Of a stretch of 64,000 nucleotides of DNA, positions 51,013 through 62,215 are shown piece after piece. The position numbers were made by a program, and so were the translations under genes. Source of the DNA: Iris pallida (Eukaryota > Streptophyta > Magnoliopsida > Asparagales > Iridaceae); NCBI GenBank assembly GCA_029216955.1, contig JANAVB010015600.1, positions 33,677,832 to 33,741,831 on the forward strand, in the 5' to 3' direction. The first letter of the stretch is position 1. Each line of letters opens with the position of its first letter. Under the pieces are notes generated by a model. The model had not been told where the DNA came from. It did no database searches and was given only the letters and a program-made list of their open reading frames with translations.

Positions 51013-52088
51013 TGTAGGAACGAATTCGTAAAGCAGAATACTCTAATAGGGGGGTGAATAGAGTAGGCAGCAAAATATTGCTAATTAAAACTTGTCAGCA
51101 GTTAGATCACAAATATAATGATAATAAAAATAAATAAATAACTATAAATGAAAGAGATCAGAAGGCAAACGCAAACACCGAGATTTATACTGATTTTCCT
51201 CTTGTGAGGACTAGTCCAGTCGGAAGAACTCTAGCTTCCGGTTGAATCCACTATTGGAAAATCCTACAAGTTTTCATACGAAGTCCTTGCAACTTCTACA
51301 GATACGAGCTTTGAAACGAAGAACTCGACCAACTTCAATTGTGAAGAGTCAATCTTCAATCAAACCTCTGATTACAATCGCTTTGAAACTTCTAGACCGT
51401 ACCGCACTGGCAAATCGACTAGAGGATTGTAACTGGCTTGGGACTTGAAAATGGAAGCTTTTTAGAACTCTTTGGAAGAAATGTAAGCTTTAGAAGAGAA
51501 GAGATTGAAAGTGAATTGGTGATTTGAAATGATCGAAATCCTTCTCTATTTATAGTTTTTTCAAAGGCAGAACACTGACAGAATTTGGGCAGAATTCGGA
51601 CAGAATTCTTTGTAACCAACCGCAACTGAAGGGAGACCAAGTTCAAAATCAAACGTTCATATAACGTTCAACTTGGTCGAACTCTGGCCGAACTCTGGCC
51701 GAGTTCTGTCAGGGTTTGGTCAGTTGATTTTGTAAAAAATAAATATTTGGCTTTTTAAAAATCCTTCAGAAGCTTTTTGTAAAATAGATGTTTTTCAAAA
51801 ACATAGGTTATTTTAAAAAGATAGGTCAGTTTTGAAAAAAGTTTTCCGATAGCCTATTTGCCAGTACGACTTGGTGTACAATATTCCAAGACTCAATAAA
51901 AATAAAAATTACATTGCTCTAATAAAATACATTCTTAAGTGGCAAACAGCTTCGGTCTTGAACAGAATAGATATCCATCTTTGATCAGTGTCCAAAACGT
52001 CGTTAGTAAACATCTGAATGATTCGTATACCGAGACAGAGTTTGATCAATTATTAAAATCAGGTTTGACCATGACCAATGTGCCAACA
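51013..52088 (-). repeat. 5' LTR of F
   Basis: This 1076-bp LTR has its TATA box (TATAAATAG on the minus strand) at 51546-51554. Upstream of it are repeated gaattctg-type units (51590-51610) and two copies of the ggccgaactct unit (51680-51705). It ends next to the CTGTT duplication. Confidence 0.9.
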
Positions 52089-53047
52089 CTGTTCTTCTTG
52101 AGTCTTTTTCATCTATGGCTTTATTCGATTCTTGAGCCAGTCACAGTTTCATATCTGTAGCTTTTATCATTAGACATAGTATTGTATCTGAGCCTCTAGA
52201 CTGCACCTATAAAATCTCGACTGGAGGAGGCATCATCTTGGTGAAGGATGTTTGCGTCGGCCGCCGCATTACTATAGGGGGCCGAGAAATGCATGCTAGT
52301 TTACACATAATGCCACTACCGAGCTTTGATATAGTACTCGGCATGGACTGGTTGAGTAAACACTTTGCCAGAATTGACTGTCACCGCGGATGTATTGTGT
52401 TTAGTCCGCCTGGGGAGACCATGTTCGAGTTCGCCAGAGGAGCGGTAGAGCGGCATGGCGATGCTCTTTGTGGGACCATGGTAGCGGAGAAGGAGCTACC
52501 ATATCCTATTATCGCAGAGTTTCTCGACGTATTCCCAAAGGAGCTACCAGGGCTGCCGCCAGATAGAGACGTTGAGTTCTTCATTGATCTTGTGCCAGGC
52601 GCGGAACCAGAGTCACAGCGAGTATACAGAATCAATAACAAAGAGGCCGTGGAGCTGAAGAAGCAGATCGACGAGCTACTGGAGAAAGGGTTCATTAGAT
52701 CGAGTTCGTCGCCTTGGAGTGCACCGGTGTTGTTTGTACCAAAGAAGGATGGGACGGTGCATATGTGTATCAACTACCGGACCTTGAATAGCAAGAGGAT
52801 CAAGAATAAATACCCACTATCAAGAGTTGACGATCTTTTCGATCAGTTGCATGGTGCACGAGTATTCTCGAAGATCGACTTGAGGTCGGGGTACCACCAA
52901 ATAAAAGTGAAGAAAGAAGATATTCTAAAGACAGCTTTCCAGACCAAGTACGGTCAGTACGAATTTATGGTGATGCCGTTTGGGTTGACCAATACCCCGA
53001 CAGTCTTCATGAATTTGATAAAAAGGTATTCCATCCATACCTTGATA
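52089..53047 (+). pseudogene. Element E protease and reverse transcriptase N-terminal half
   Basis: After the target duplication the frame enters retropepsin. The active site is read as LFDS-stop-ASHSF: the catalytic glycine codon is now TGA at about 52130. From 52238 the frame is open: protease end ([20 protein letters not shown]), then reverse transcriptase ([33 protein letters not shown]). A one-base deletion near 53025-53035 shifts the frame before the catalytic FIDD box. The lineage is the same broad Tekay-like group as B, with a clearly different sequence. Confidence 0.88.
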
Positions 53048-54130
53048 AGTTCGTGGTGGTCTTCATCGATGACATCCTCATTTATTCGAAGTCGCTAGAA
53101 GAGCACGAGGAGCATCTGAGGATCGTGCTGGAGACCCTCGGGAAGGAGAAACTCTACGAAAAACTTTCAAAGTACGAGTTTTTCCTTGACAAGGTGGAAT
53201 TCCTCGGTCATGTAGTGACAGGAGACGGTATATCCATTGACCCAAAGAAGATTACTGCTATTGAGTCATGGACTACTCCGACTTCTGCAGCTGAGATTCG
53301 GAGCTTCTTGGGATTGGCGGGGTACTACCGAATATTCGTACAGGATTTTGCACGGATTACGGAGCCGATGACTAGGCTCACTCGGAAGGACGTAGTGTTC
53401 GTATGGACAGAGGACTGCCAGGCTGCATTCGATGAGCTAAAGAAGAGGCTGACGACAGCTCCCATATTGACGTTGCCATCCGGTTCCGGCAGTTTTTCTA
53501 TCTATAGCGATGCTTCAGGAAAGGGCTTGGGGTGTGTATTAGAGCAGAACAAGAAGGTGATAGCATATGCGTTCAGACAGCTGTAAACTCATGAGAAGAA
53601 TTACCCTACCCATGACCTAGAGTTGGAAGCGGTTATATTCGCCCTGAAGTTGTAGAAATACTACTTGTACGGAGAGCGTGTGGAAATATTTTCTGACCAC
53701 AAAAGCTTGAAGTACGTTTTTATGTAGAAGGAGCTGAATATGAGGCAACGCAGTTGGCTGGAATTAGTAAAGGATTTTGACATCTCGTTGCAGTACCATC
53801 CGGGGAAGGCGAATGTAGTTGCGGATGCCTTGAGTCGGTATCCAGTGGCTATGTTCTTGACGAGAGACCGGCACTTATTGGCAGACTTGGAGAGCTTAGG
53901 CATTGAGGTCATCATTCCTGGGGTCGAGATGCAGATGATGGGTATGCAGATTCAGTCTGGACTGATGGACAGGATACGAGAGGCACAGCACCAGGATGAG
54001 CAGCTGAGGAGTATCATCATGCAGGCACAAGCTGGTTTGCTAGAGGACTTCACCATTGCAGAGGATGGCTCATTGAGGGGACGAGACTGTGTATACCTAG
54101 TGGAGAACTGCGAGAGAAGGTCATACAGGA
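53048..54130 (+). pseudogene. Element E reverse transcriptase C-terminal half and RNase H
   Basis: The frame resumes with [20 protein letters not shown], keeping both catalytic aspartates, then [20 protein letters not shown] and the RNase H domain ([29 protein letters not shown]). Three stops (about 53584, 53653 and 53725) interrupt RNase H. The tail [19 protein letters not shown] leads into the integrase N-terminus. A frameshift lies near 54110-54135. Confidence 0.88.
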
Positions 54131-54808
54131 GGCACACCATTTTCAGTATTCCTTGCATCCTAGAGCCAACAAGATGTACAAGGATATAAAAGCCTATGTA
54201 TGGTGGTACGGCATGAAGCGTGAGGTGGCACGCTTCGTTTCTAGATGCCTTGTGTGTCAGCAGGTCAAAGCGAGAGGCAGAGATCAGGGGGTTTACTTCA
54301 GCCATTGCCGATTCCCAAGTGGAAGTGGGAACATATCACTATGGATTTTGTTTTTGCTCTTCCACGTTCGCCAGGCGGGAAGGATGCGATTTGGGTCATC
54401 GTTGACAGGTTGACCAAATCGGCCCACTTTATACCATTCAAAGTGGGACTATCCACGGAGAGATTGGCAGAGTTGTATGTGAAGCAGATCGTCAGGTTGC
54501 ATAGCGTTCCAGTGAGCATCATCTCCGACCATGATAGCAGATTCACGTCCTACTTTTGGAGGAGTCTGCAGGCCAGCTTGGGCACATCGCTCAAGTTCAG
54601 CACAACCTATCACCCACAGACCGATGGGCAGTCGGAGCGGACCACTCAGACGCTCGAGGATATGCTGCGGACGTGTGTACCAGATTTTGGCAGCTCATGG
54701 GAGGATCACCTTCACCTTATAGAATTCTCCTACAACAATAGCCACCAAGCTAGCATCGGGATGTCCCCTTTCGAGGCATTGTACGGGAGGAGATGTCGTA
54801 CCCCACTA
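54131..54808 (+). pseudogene. Element E integrase (3'-truncated)
   Basis: The zinc-binding part ([30 protein letters not shown]) and catalytic core ([46 protein letters not shown]) are present, with a frameshift near 54280-54300. The sequence stops abruptly after [13 protein letters not shown]. The GPF/Y module, chromodomain and pre-LTR region are missing. Confidence 0.85.
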
Positions 54809-56320
54809 TCTTCAGTCCAAAATTGGTTGGAACTCAATACCTATAATCGAATTCCATTTGTTGTACGAAACCTAACCCTGAAACCCAATATAACTGATGA
54901 TCAAGGGAGCAACTTAGGATAGAGTGAAGGGAAGTTCAATCTAGGTACAGGGGGTACATTGGAAATAATTGACAGAGGAACCTTCAACCTAATGTATAAA
55001 ACGGTAATGACATCAATAAGGAGATATCCAAATCATAGACCCATGTACAGGAAATAGAGGGTTAGTACTTGTAGAGGCTGTGGTAGGTAGCTAAGTGTGT
55101 AAAGGGTAACTTACGAGGCTAAAAAGAAATGATAGATAGAATTATCCTTATTTCCATATCGCATCTGTTAACACAAGAAATGCTAAAAATAGTTTACTTG
55201 GACTCCAACTCAACACTTGATCAGTACTCGCAGCTCGGGACGACAGGCATGTGCATATACTGATTGTTACCATTTTTGATAGTTTCCTTTACATGCTATA
55301 CATATGTCTTGCTGCTTGTTGACACGATCGTCACACGGGATAGTATCTTGGATTATTTTACATCTAGACTGCCTTTTACCTGCTTACTTCACTTGCGATT
55401 GATTTCATAAGTACTAGTTAGGCAGAGAAATATCTTAGTAGACGTGTGAACTACCCAATCAATCCCTAAAATGTCTATTTTTGCCTGAGAGCAGCTGCAC
55501 ACGATACGTGCAGGGTGCCGGATTTACCACTTAGCCGTTCACACGTTGAACCGGATATTTCAACACACGTAAATAGTTTTATTCCAGTCATTCCATCTTA
55601 CTTTGCCACTTACAATGTTACCCTGATTACCATGATCTATTTATTTGTTTTCTAGTAGATAGTTCTCATTGATAGAGTTTACATGTCTTTTTCTGTTGTA
55701 CCATGATGCTAGTTATTTCCTAGTTTCATTCTCATATGTTACATTCATGTTTATGATTCGGTTGAGACTCGGATAATGGTCATATGTGTACTTGTTCCAT
55801 TCCTGACTGGAAAAACCAATATTTTAGGTGATGGGTTAGAGGAGTTCTGTACTAATTTTTATGAGCAGACTGAAGACCCTGATTTGAGCATGCAGGAGGA
55901 ATTGGATGCGGGGCTACCCTCCGCAGGAGACTTTTAGCTAGACATTATGCCATAGAGCATGAGTTGCTTACAGAAACTCTTTTTTTATTATACTACATTT
56001 TATTTGTGGATTATGAGAGTGGAGTAGTGGACATCCTTTTTGGTACACTTTGGTTATCTTGAGACTATTTTATATACCATATTTTGGGTCTCTTCACATT
56101 GTGATCTCTTCAGTTATTAGTTTGTTTCTCTCATCATGGTCATTGTTTAAATAATTTATTGTTATGGACTGATCTGTGAATTTGGTCTTTTATGGAAATC
56201 TATAAACTGCGTGGTTATTTCTGATAAATTGTGGAGATGATTAGACAGCGTTCTACCGCTGATACTATAGGCTGGACGTACCCACGGCTCATACCCAAAT
56301 ATTGGGTGCGGGTCATGACA
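54809..56320 (+). repeat. LTR-like tail, probably E's truncated 3' LTR
   Basis: There is no reading frame of note in these 1.5 kb. The right end, gcgggtcatgaca, has the TG-less LTR terminus style of L and B (gcgtgaca, gtgtgaca), and a D-like phrase (gtggacatcc) precedes it. The left border falls exactly where E's integrase ends and shows no TG start. The simplest reading is that one deletion removed E's integrase end and the LTR start. CTTTG at 56321-56325 would be E's right target duplication. Confidence 0.5.
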
Positions 56321-58157
56321 CTTTGCTACGCAGGTGCGGCCTTTGGTGTCTCCTGTAGAACCAGCTTCCGTAGTGGTATGTGTATTATCATCAGTCTGGT
56401 TCGGTTCTTCTCTTTCGCTTATATGTCTCTTCTTTTGCAGGAGAAGAGAAAACTCCGGTCGTCGAAACCGGGCCCAAGTCAACCAAAGGAAGTGGCAAGC
56501 TCGCCTGATAAGCGTGTCCCTCCGATCGTGCCGTCTCCTGTGGAGAAGACTTTAGATGATGTTGTCACCATGGAAGTTTCTAGTACTTTGGGCTACGGTG
56601 GAGATGATACTATAGGTGGAGCGGCACCTGAGTATGTTGACCCCTCTCAATGGAGAGGTGGAGCAGAGTCTTCACAGGGAGTGAACCAATCTAATGTGGG
56701 GTCCCCCAAAACTAGCATGGGGGCTCAAAAGAAGTTGTCAGACAAGCCCCTCCTGATGCGGAGGAAGAATGGGACTCGTCTTCCCCAAACGGCATTCCTG
56801 GAGAAGATGTTGCTGGAGATGATCCCCCAATAAGCAAAGAAGAATGTGCCGAGGAGTCGGCCGCTGGACCTTCTCTTAGAGAGGCTTTGGAGAGCCCAAT
56901 TTCAAGGGCTGCTCCATTGTCTAACCATATTCTTGTCCCGGTGGGTGACATGACTCACTTGTCGAGTCCGACTCCTGTCCCGAGAGTTGATACTGATGAA
57001 GGGGGAGTAACTCGACTGCCGAGTCCTACTCCAATTTTAAGTGAGAAAGAGGCGAGAGGATCTGCTCTCTCACCCGATGCCGAAAACCTTCTGTTGACGG
57101 CAGGAGGATGAGCATCTGCTGCCGATGTTGCTGCCGAGACTGCTGTGGCAGGCTCAGCAATTGTAGGGCTGCATGATGCCCACTTAAATAAGGGCAAGAG
57201 GCCTCTGGTGGAAGGTGCACTCCTTCTCCTTCCTGTCTGGAAAAAGATATCGGGTGCTCAGGGAGGTTCAGAGGTCGTGATTACCGAGACTCCGATTTCT
57301 TCTCCTGAAGGCATAAGATCTCAGGCCCCTGCGAGCCAAGCGACGACTGTGCCCTCAGCCTCAGGTGTGGGAACTTCTGCAGGAGTTGCTCCCTTGGCTC
57401 TTGTAGTGGCTCCGACAACTCCTACGATGATGCCTCAAGTGCTGGCCGATGCAGAAGAATATGTAAGATTCATGGTCGAGGCCGTCTACAAGATGTTACG
57501 ACGGGAAGTATCGGCTGTATTGGACGAAGGTAGAAGCTTTGCGACTGCAAGGTGCATGGTGCTACCATTTATCTAGCAGATCCATAGTTACCAAGGCTAT
57601 GATCATATGGTCGAGATCTTGGAAGCCTCTATGACTGAGCTCGATCTTCGCCTGACAAAAATCCAGAACATTCGGCAAAACGACTTTTCTGCTTTAATTG
57701 AAGCAGAGCAGAATAAGCGGGAGGCTATCGTTGAATTGGCTCACTCTGACACCATGGCTACCTGGGCGCAAGAGATGGCCGATGCTATAGACAAGGAGGA
57801 GAGTTTATCCTCATCGATGGAGGAGAAGGCCAAACTGTGAGAGTCCCTGAAGTTCAACCTCGCGGAAGTTGATGTGAAGATTCGTCATCTGCAAGAGCAG
57901 CGAGCCTGACTTCTGGCTGATTTCGAACAGGTGCAGGCTGAACATGTCCAGCTTATGGAGGAGACGACGAGGTGCACTCGCCACGCGGCCTTCTTGCTTC
58001 GTTAGAAGAAGGATTTGGACGACAATTTTGCCGCCGACCTTGCTCCTGAGGCCAGGCTAGCAATACGCCAGGAAGCTCAGCGATGCATTCTGGCGACTAT
58101 AGAGCTAAAGCTCAAGACTTGCAGCATCGTATTGACGAACTAATTATCGATCCTTAG
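56321..58157 (+). pseudogene. Antisense spliced gene of G: disordered and coiled-coil C-terminal part
   Basis: The 5' part is cut off by E. A short exon (56334-56375, VRPLVSPVEPASVV) follows an acceptor-like tacgcag. A 65-bp GTATGT...TTTTGCAG intron (56376-56440) joins it in frame to EKRKLRSSKPGPS. A long serine/proline-rich disordered region follows, then charged helices (about 57600-58150, for example EILEASMTELDLRLTKIQN) likely to form a coiled coil. Stops at about 57109, 57574, 57838, 57907 and 58003 and frameshifts near 56720 and 58110 show decay. The layout resembles the C-terminus of plant-mobile-domain proteins, but that domain would lie in the missing part. The stop is TAG at 58155. 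Confidence 0.6.
56376..56440 (+). other. Predicted 65-bp intron
   Basis: The donor is GTATGT and the acceptor is TCTTTTGCAG, with T-rich sequence between. Removing it joins two reading frames without a stop (codon GTG directly to GAG). Without removal the upstream frame does not continue. Confidence 0.55.
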
Positions 58158-58255
58158 TTCTTTTGCCTTATTTCTTTTTGTTTTGGAGACACTTTTGTCT
58201 CTCTTTTTATGTAGGTTTTGAAAAAATGTAGCTCTGTTATTTCCTTTGTTGAAGA

Positions 58256-58261
58256 AATAAA
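58256..58261 (+). terminator. Polyadenylation signal of the antisense gene
   Basis: AATAAA lies 99 bp after the stop codon in a T-rich region. A 6-bp hairpin, gagaca/tgtctc, sits between them at about 58183-58198. Confidence 0.5.
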
Positions 58262-58303
58262 GAACCCTTTGCTTTGTTCAATCATTTATGATTTTTGTGG
58301 ACC

Positions 58304-58926
58304 TATTATCTGTTGCACACTTTCGGGGTACAGATAATAAGTTGTATGATGGACCCAGCATATTTACTCAGAGGTAATATGGACTTGGTAAATATGGAGT
58401 ACTTCTACTGGGGGTATTATGTGGACTTATCATCCTTGGTGTACCTTACTTTTAGGTACGGACTGATAAGTTGAAAGAGAGGACCAATATATTTACTCAA
58501 AGGTAATGTGGACATAGTAAATATGGGCTAATTGGTGGAGTTTTCCTACTCAGAGGTAATATGGATATAGTAGGAGTGAACTTTGTGGGGGTTTATAGAA
58601 CAACTCATAGGTAATATGGACGTAGATGTTATATGGTGCAACAACACAGGGATTATTGTACAGAATGTTTACTCAGAGATGATGTGGACGTGGTAAACAT
58701 TGCTTTAAGCATGATCTTATACGGTACAGGATCCTGCTTGATGAGGTGTAGAAAGGCAACTCAAAGGTGATGTGGACATGGTTGTCCCTCTACTGGGGAG
58801 AGAATGAAACAAAACGGCTGGACTCCAGAAGTATATGATTTATCAAATAAGGGGTGTGAACTTGGTTTGGTCAAGTTCACTAATCCTCTCTCTGGGGAGA
58901 GACAGTGTGTTTTTGACAAATGTCAA
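58304..58926. repeat. Array of hairpins with one shared loop and compensating stems
   Basis: At least ten stem-loops occur in about 620 bp. Six share the loop tcagaggtaatatggac with small changes but have different stems. These are 58359-58367/58388-58396 (catatttac/gtaaatatg), 58489-58497/58516-58524 (atatttact/agtaaatat), 58544-58550/58569-58575 (tcctact/agtagga), 58599-58605/58624-58630 (aacaact/agatgtt, one mismatch), 58664-58672/58693-58701 (aatgtttac/gtaaacatt) and 58755-58760/58781-58786 (ggcaac/gttgtc, one G-U). Other stems with different loops are 58304-58313/58330-58339, 58425-58432/58464-58471, 58707-58716/58730-58739, 58856-58863/58873-58880 and 58913-58918/58921-58926. The array lies between the ends of two converging genes. 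Confidence 0.8.
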
Positions 58927-59803
58927 GAGTGGTACTTCCCTGAGGATCTTGGTGAAGCTCGACTTTGCCAAAGATAATGGGGTTCTCGTCCTTGTTCCGA
59001 GGCAGGACTATGTAATAGAATCCTTGGTACAGGACGACTCGATTTATATGACTCACAGTCGTTATTTGTGTTCGCAATGACTGCAGAGCATTATCTAGAG
59101 TGTATATGGTATTCCAAAGTGGAAGACTAGAATAATTGAAAAATACTCTCTTATTGATAAAATACGGGATCTTGTCCCGAGGGATTACATCATCGAGGGA
59201 TGGAGCATCGACATTAGCCGATATGTACTCTCCAAGTTCTTTATCGGTGAGAACTGGAGCAGTCTTAGGAGGTTCGGGAGAGTTTTTTGGGAGCTTGCCC
59301 CGTGCTGGCTCCTGGGACTGTTCTGAGAAGGATGCCGAGGTCTTCTCTTATGGCCTGACGGGTGTCGACAACTGAGGAGGTCTGTCTTTGAGCTGCACCT
59401 TGAGGGGAGCTTCAGTTGGTGTGTCAGGAGATGGAGCCTTTCCCCGTAGCTTGGCTACGAGAGGAGCCGCTACTTGAGGGGGCTTGCCTTTGAGGCGTAT
59501 CTTTAATGGAGCTTCATTGGATGTCCTGCCCAGAGAAGCTGGCGCCTTCCCACGGAGTTTGACTACCATAGGGGATGATGTTTGAGGCGGCCTCCCTTTG
59601 AGTCGCAATTTTAGGGGAGCAATGATTATCATGTCCGCCTCTGAGTCAGCTTCGACCTCAGCTTTTGCCTCGTTATCAGCGTCGTTGGCTTCATCTCTGA
59701 GATGAATCGATTTGTACCGATCAGCGTCGGTGAAGAAGGCTTCAATCCCTCTGATGGGATCGACATCAGCAAACTCTGTTCGGATGATGTCGTTGGTGGA
59801 CAC
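58877..59803 (-). pseudogene. Element G post-protease region
   Basis: After protease comes a linker of degenerate basic repeats (APLKLRLKGRPPQ, APLKIRLKGKPPQ, APLKVQLKDRPPQ, alternating with VKLRGKAP). It is related to A's linker at 1-165. A TAA near 59372 interrupts. The same frame then stays open for about 160 codons (including VLTDKELGEYISANVDAPSL and GFYYIVLPRNKDENP) to the double stop TAG TGA at 58877-58882. I do not recognise this last part, which has no reverse transcriptase motifs. Confidence 0.55.
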
Positions 59804-60370
59804 CTATTTCATACGTTGATAGAGAGTAGATAGCACCACCATGTATTTATGTATCCATGGCCGTCCCAACAGGATGTTGTAGTTGATGTCTACATCCACA
59901 ACATAGCAAGTCACTTCGGTCTGGAGATCGCCGATGTGATACTTCAAGCGGATCTTCCCCAGCGGCTCACTCTTACTAGCATTGAAGCCACTGATGGTAG
60001 TGTAAGACGCTGTCAGACGATACATCGGGATCCCTAACGTCTGAAGTAGAGATCGGGGGATGATGCTGAGAGAAGACCCAGAGTCGATCTGTATTCGATC
60101 CACCTTGATGACACCGACATACCCTGTGTAATACAGGGATCTGTTGTGCCTATTATTCTTGAGCAGCCTATCATGTTGAGTGAATGTGATGTTAGGGATG
60201 ATCTTTCCCACATTATGGCAGTGTGGGCATGCTGTAGGATCATCGTCAGGCTGCTTGACCTGACTGATGAAAGACTCGACGTCCTTCAGGGCTTCGCAGT
60301 GAGCCTCTCGAGTACCTTTGGATAGGCAGAGGAGCTCGAATAGGGAAAGTCATACTGGAGTACTGGCGAG
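59804..60370 (-). pseudogene. Element G retropepsin
   Basis: The leader CPHCHN and IPNITFTQHDRLL precede the catalytic IDSGSSLSIIPRSLL, then YNILLGRPWIH. The D-S-G triad is intact, unlike A's DPG. Stops near 59802 and upstream at about 60347 limit the frame. The sequence aligns along its length with A's protease (1-645 and 7954-8266). Confidence 0.85.
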
Positions 60371-61112
60371 TTGTGTCGGTATGTCGAAGTTGTGGGGCTT
60401 GTATAACCCCAAAGTATTATCTTTTCGAAGAGGCTTGTCGAAGCGGGCCTCCTTCTGTTTGTTTGTCAGCTGCAGGAGGTTGGGATGAATCTTCTCCTTG
60501 GACAGCTGTGGTGATGATAGGAGGCGTCACTTTGGATGGAGCCTCCTATGGCTGGGCGTTCTGCTATAAATGTGTTTGTACGGGCAGTGCTTCTTCAAGG
60601 GAGAAAGTCATCATTCGGCAAGACTTGGTCTTCTTGTCTTTGCTTTTGGAGGTAGAGGTTATCCCCGGTTGAGTCAGCTCTGGAACGAGATCTAGGTGAA
60701 CCCACATGATCTCTCCCTTGGATGTTGTAAGTGGTGTGAGCCCACCCATATTTTCGTGGGTTGGTAGAAGGTTGACTACTTCTATTGTCGCCTTTGGGAT
60801 GGGGACGACGCCATCTTGAGCAGTGGTAGGCGGTAAGGTGTCAAACTGGAGCGAAACCATGTTGGCCGAGACTGTCTTCTCCTCGTAGTCGAATGAGATG
60901 ACGTTCGTATTAATCATGCGCTGTATGTAGTCTTTGAAGATGTAGCAGTCTTTAGTTGGATGTCCAACGAACCGATGGTAGTGATAATACCTCGGGTCGC
61001 CGACTCTGTCTACTTCGTCAGGACGCTTGGGATCAGGAAACTTGATTTTGTTGCCATGCTTCAGCGTCTCGAAGAGCTGTAAGGTATCCTCATCGTGGAA
61101 GGAGTAGACCAT
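60371..61112 (-). pseudogene. Element G knuckle and linker
   Basis: FPDPKRPDEVDRVGDPRYYH leads into YHYHRFVGHPTKDC. Compared with A's CHHC knuckle, the first cysteine is tyrosine. Then come NMVSLQFDTLPP, GEIMWVHLDLVPEL and one lysine-rich SKDKKTKSCRM motif. Unlike A there is no G-patch after it; the sequence passes through stops (near 60564) to the protease leader. Confidence 0.75.
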
Positions 61113-62215
61113 CTTTGGTCGTGGTGCGGTAGGAGGCCTCTGGGCAGGACCTTACGTGTTGTTAGACGCATTGACAGTCAATGCCTGATTCCCTTTTGTT
61201 TTGCGGCTACTACTGCTGGTCGTAGGCCATTTCCCTTTGTCGTCGAAGGTGGGGAAGTTAACCCCCAGAAGGCAAGCATTACGTGCCTTCTTTTCAGCAG
61301 CTTCGGCTTAAATGATCAATGCGCTCCAATCAGAAGGGGGAGTGGAGTTGAGCCAGAGCTTGATTACAGGGAGCATGTTCATGCTGCATGTTCCGATGAG
61401 TGCGTGTTCCGGCATGCCCGGAGGTAACCTTAGACATGTTTGTCGAAAACATTCGATGAAGACTCGAACGGTCTCATTCTCAGTCTGCCGCACTTCTATG
61501 AGAGACGACATGGTCATGTCTCTCCCTCCGTCATAGAATTAATCAAGGAAGAGGCGTGTCAAGTCATCGAAGGATGATATGGAGTTGTCAGGGAGACTGC
61601 GGTACCAATCGTAGACGGCTCCCTTCAAATCTCCGACAAACAGGATCGTGAGTAAGGTATCTTTTTTTGGAAGATACCCCGTCTGAGACTGAAAGTAGGT
61701 CAGGTACCGGCGAGGAGAATCCTTTCCGTTGCATGGCGTCAGTGTTTACAGTTTATACTTGGGAGGATAAACCACTTTGTTCTATTCGAGGGGGTAAGGT
61801 TGCGGGAGTCCTATCTTCTGGCGATCCTTCTGTCTACTTCGGGCCTCAAAACGCTCGCGCAGGTCTCTGACCATCTCAACCAAGTCTTCTGTCGAGCTGG
61901 GATCAGTGAAGGCGGTACAGCCTGAAGTTGGATATTGGAAGGAGCTGATGCTCGCGGTGCAGTATGGTGCTCCGCCCCTGAAGATATCCGTTGAGGGGGT
62001 ATAGTTGAATCTCCGTTGGCCCCTGGATCGGGGCTGTTGGAGACAGGTGCCCTTGCCATGGTGGTTCGAATGTCGAATACTGCCTGGGTCAGGATCTGCA
62101 TGAAGGAAGAGAGGGTTTTGAGACTCCCCTCAAGAGTGTCTATGCGCTGCACGATATCTAGCGCTGGAGCGTCTGATTCTCCTTTATCACCACCCCCTGC
62201 CATGTAAGCTGTCAT
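61113..62215 (-). pseudogene. Element G gag
   Basis: The N-terminal part (IVQRIDTLEGSLKTLSSFMQ) looks helical. The capsid core has YDWYRSLPDNSISSFDDL, and MTMSSLIEVRQTENETVRVF followed by IECFRQTCLRLPPGMPEHAL matches A's gag. Several stops (for example near 61315, 61540 and 61813) break it. Confidence 0.78.

Larger units (their letters stand above)
42575..52088 (-). mobile_element. Element F: SIRE-like Ty1/copia retrotransposon
   Basis: This complete-length copia element is in minus orientation. The 5' LTR is 51013-52088, the 3' LTR is 42575-43631, and the perfect target duplication CTGTT is at 42570-42574 and 52089-52093. The primer site just inside the right LTR, ttggtatcaaaacggg, is of the initiator-Met type. 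Domain order is gag, protease, integrase, reverse transcriptase, RNase H, then an extra third gene. Copia order and two zinc knuckles with a coiled coil suit the SIRE/Maximus lineage. It sits between E's gag and protease. Confidence 0.92.

Noticed and set aside
54809..56320. 3' LTR of G in minus orientation
   Set aside because: Read on the minus strand it begins TGTCATGACCC, which would suit an LTR start. However, the plus-strand end resembles those of L and B, and the border with E's truncated integrase favours E. This remains open.
58301..58930. Hairpin array as a CRISPR array
   Set aside because: Stems rather than spacers vary, units are irregular and the context is a plant retrotransposon.
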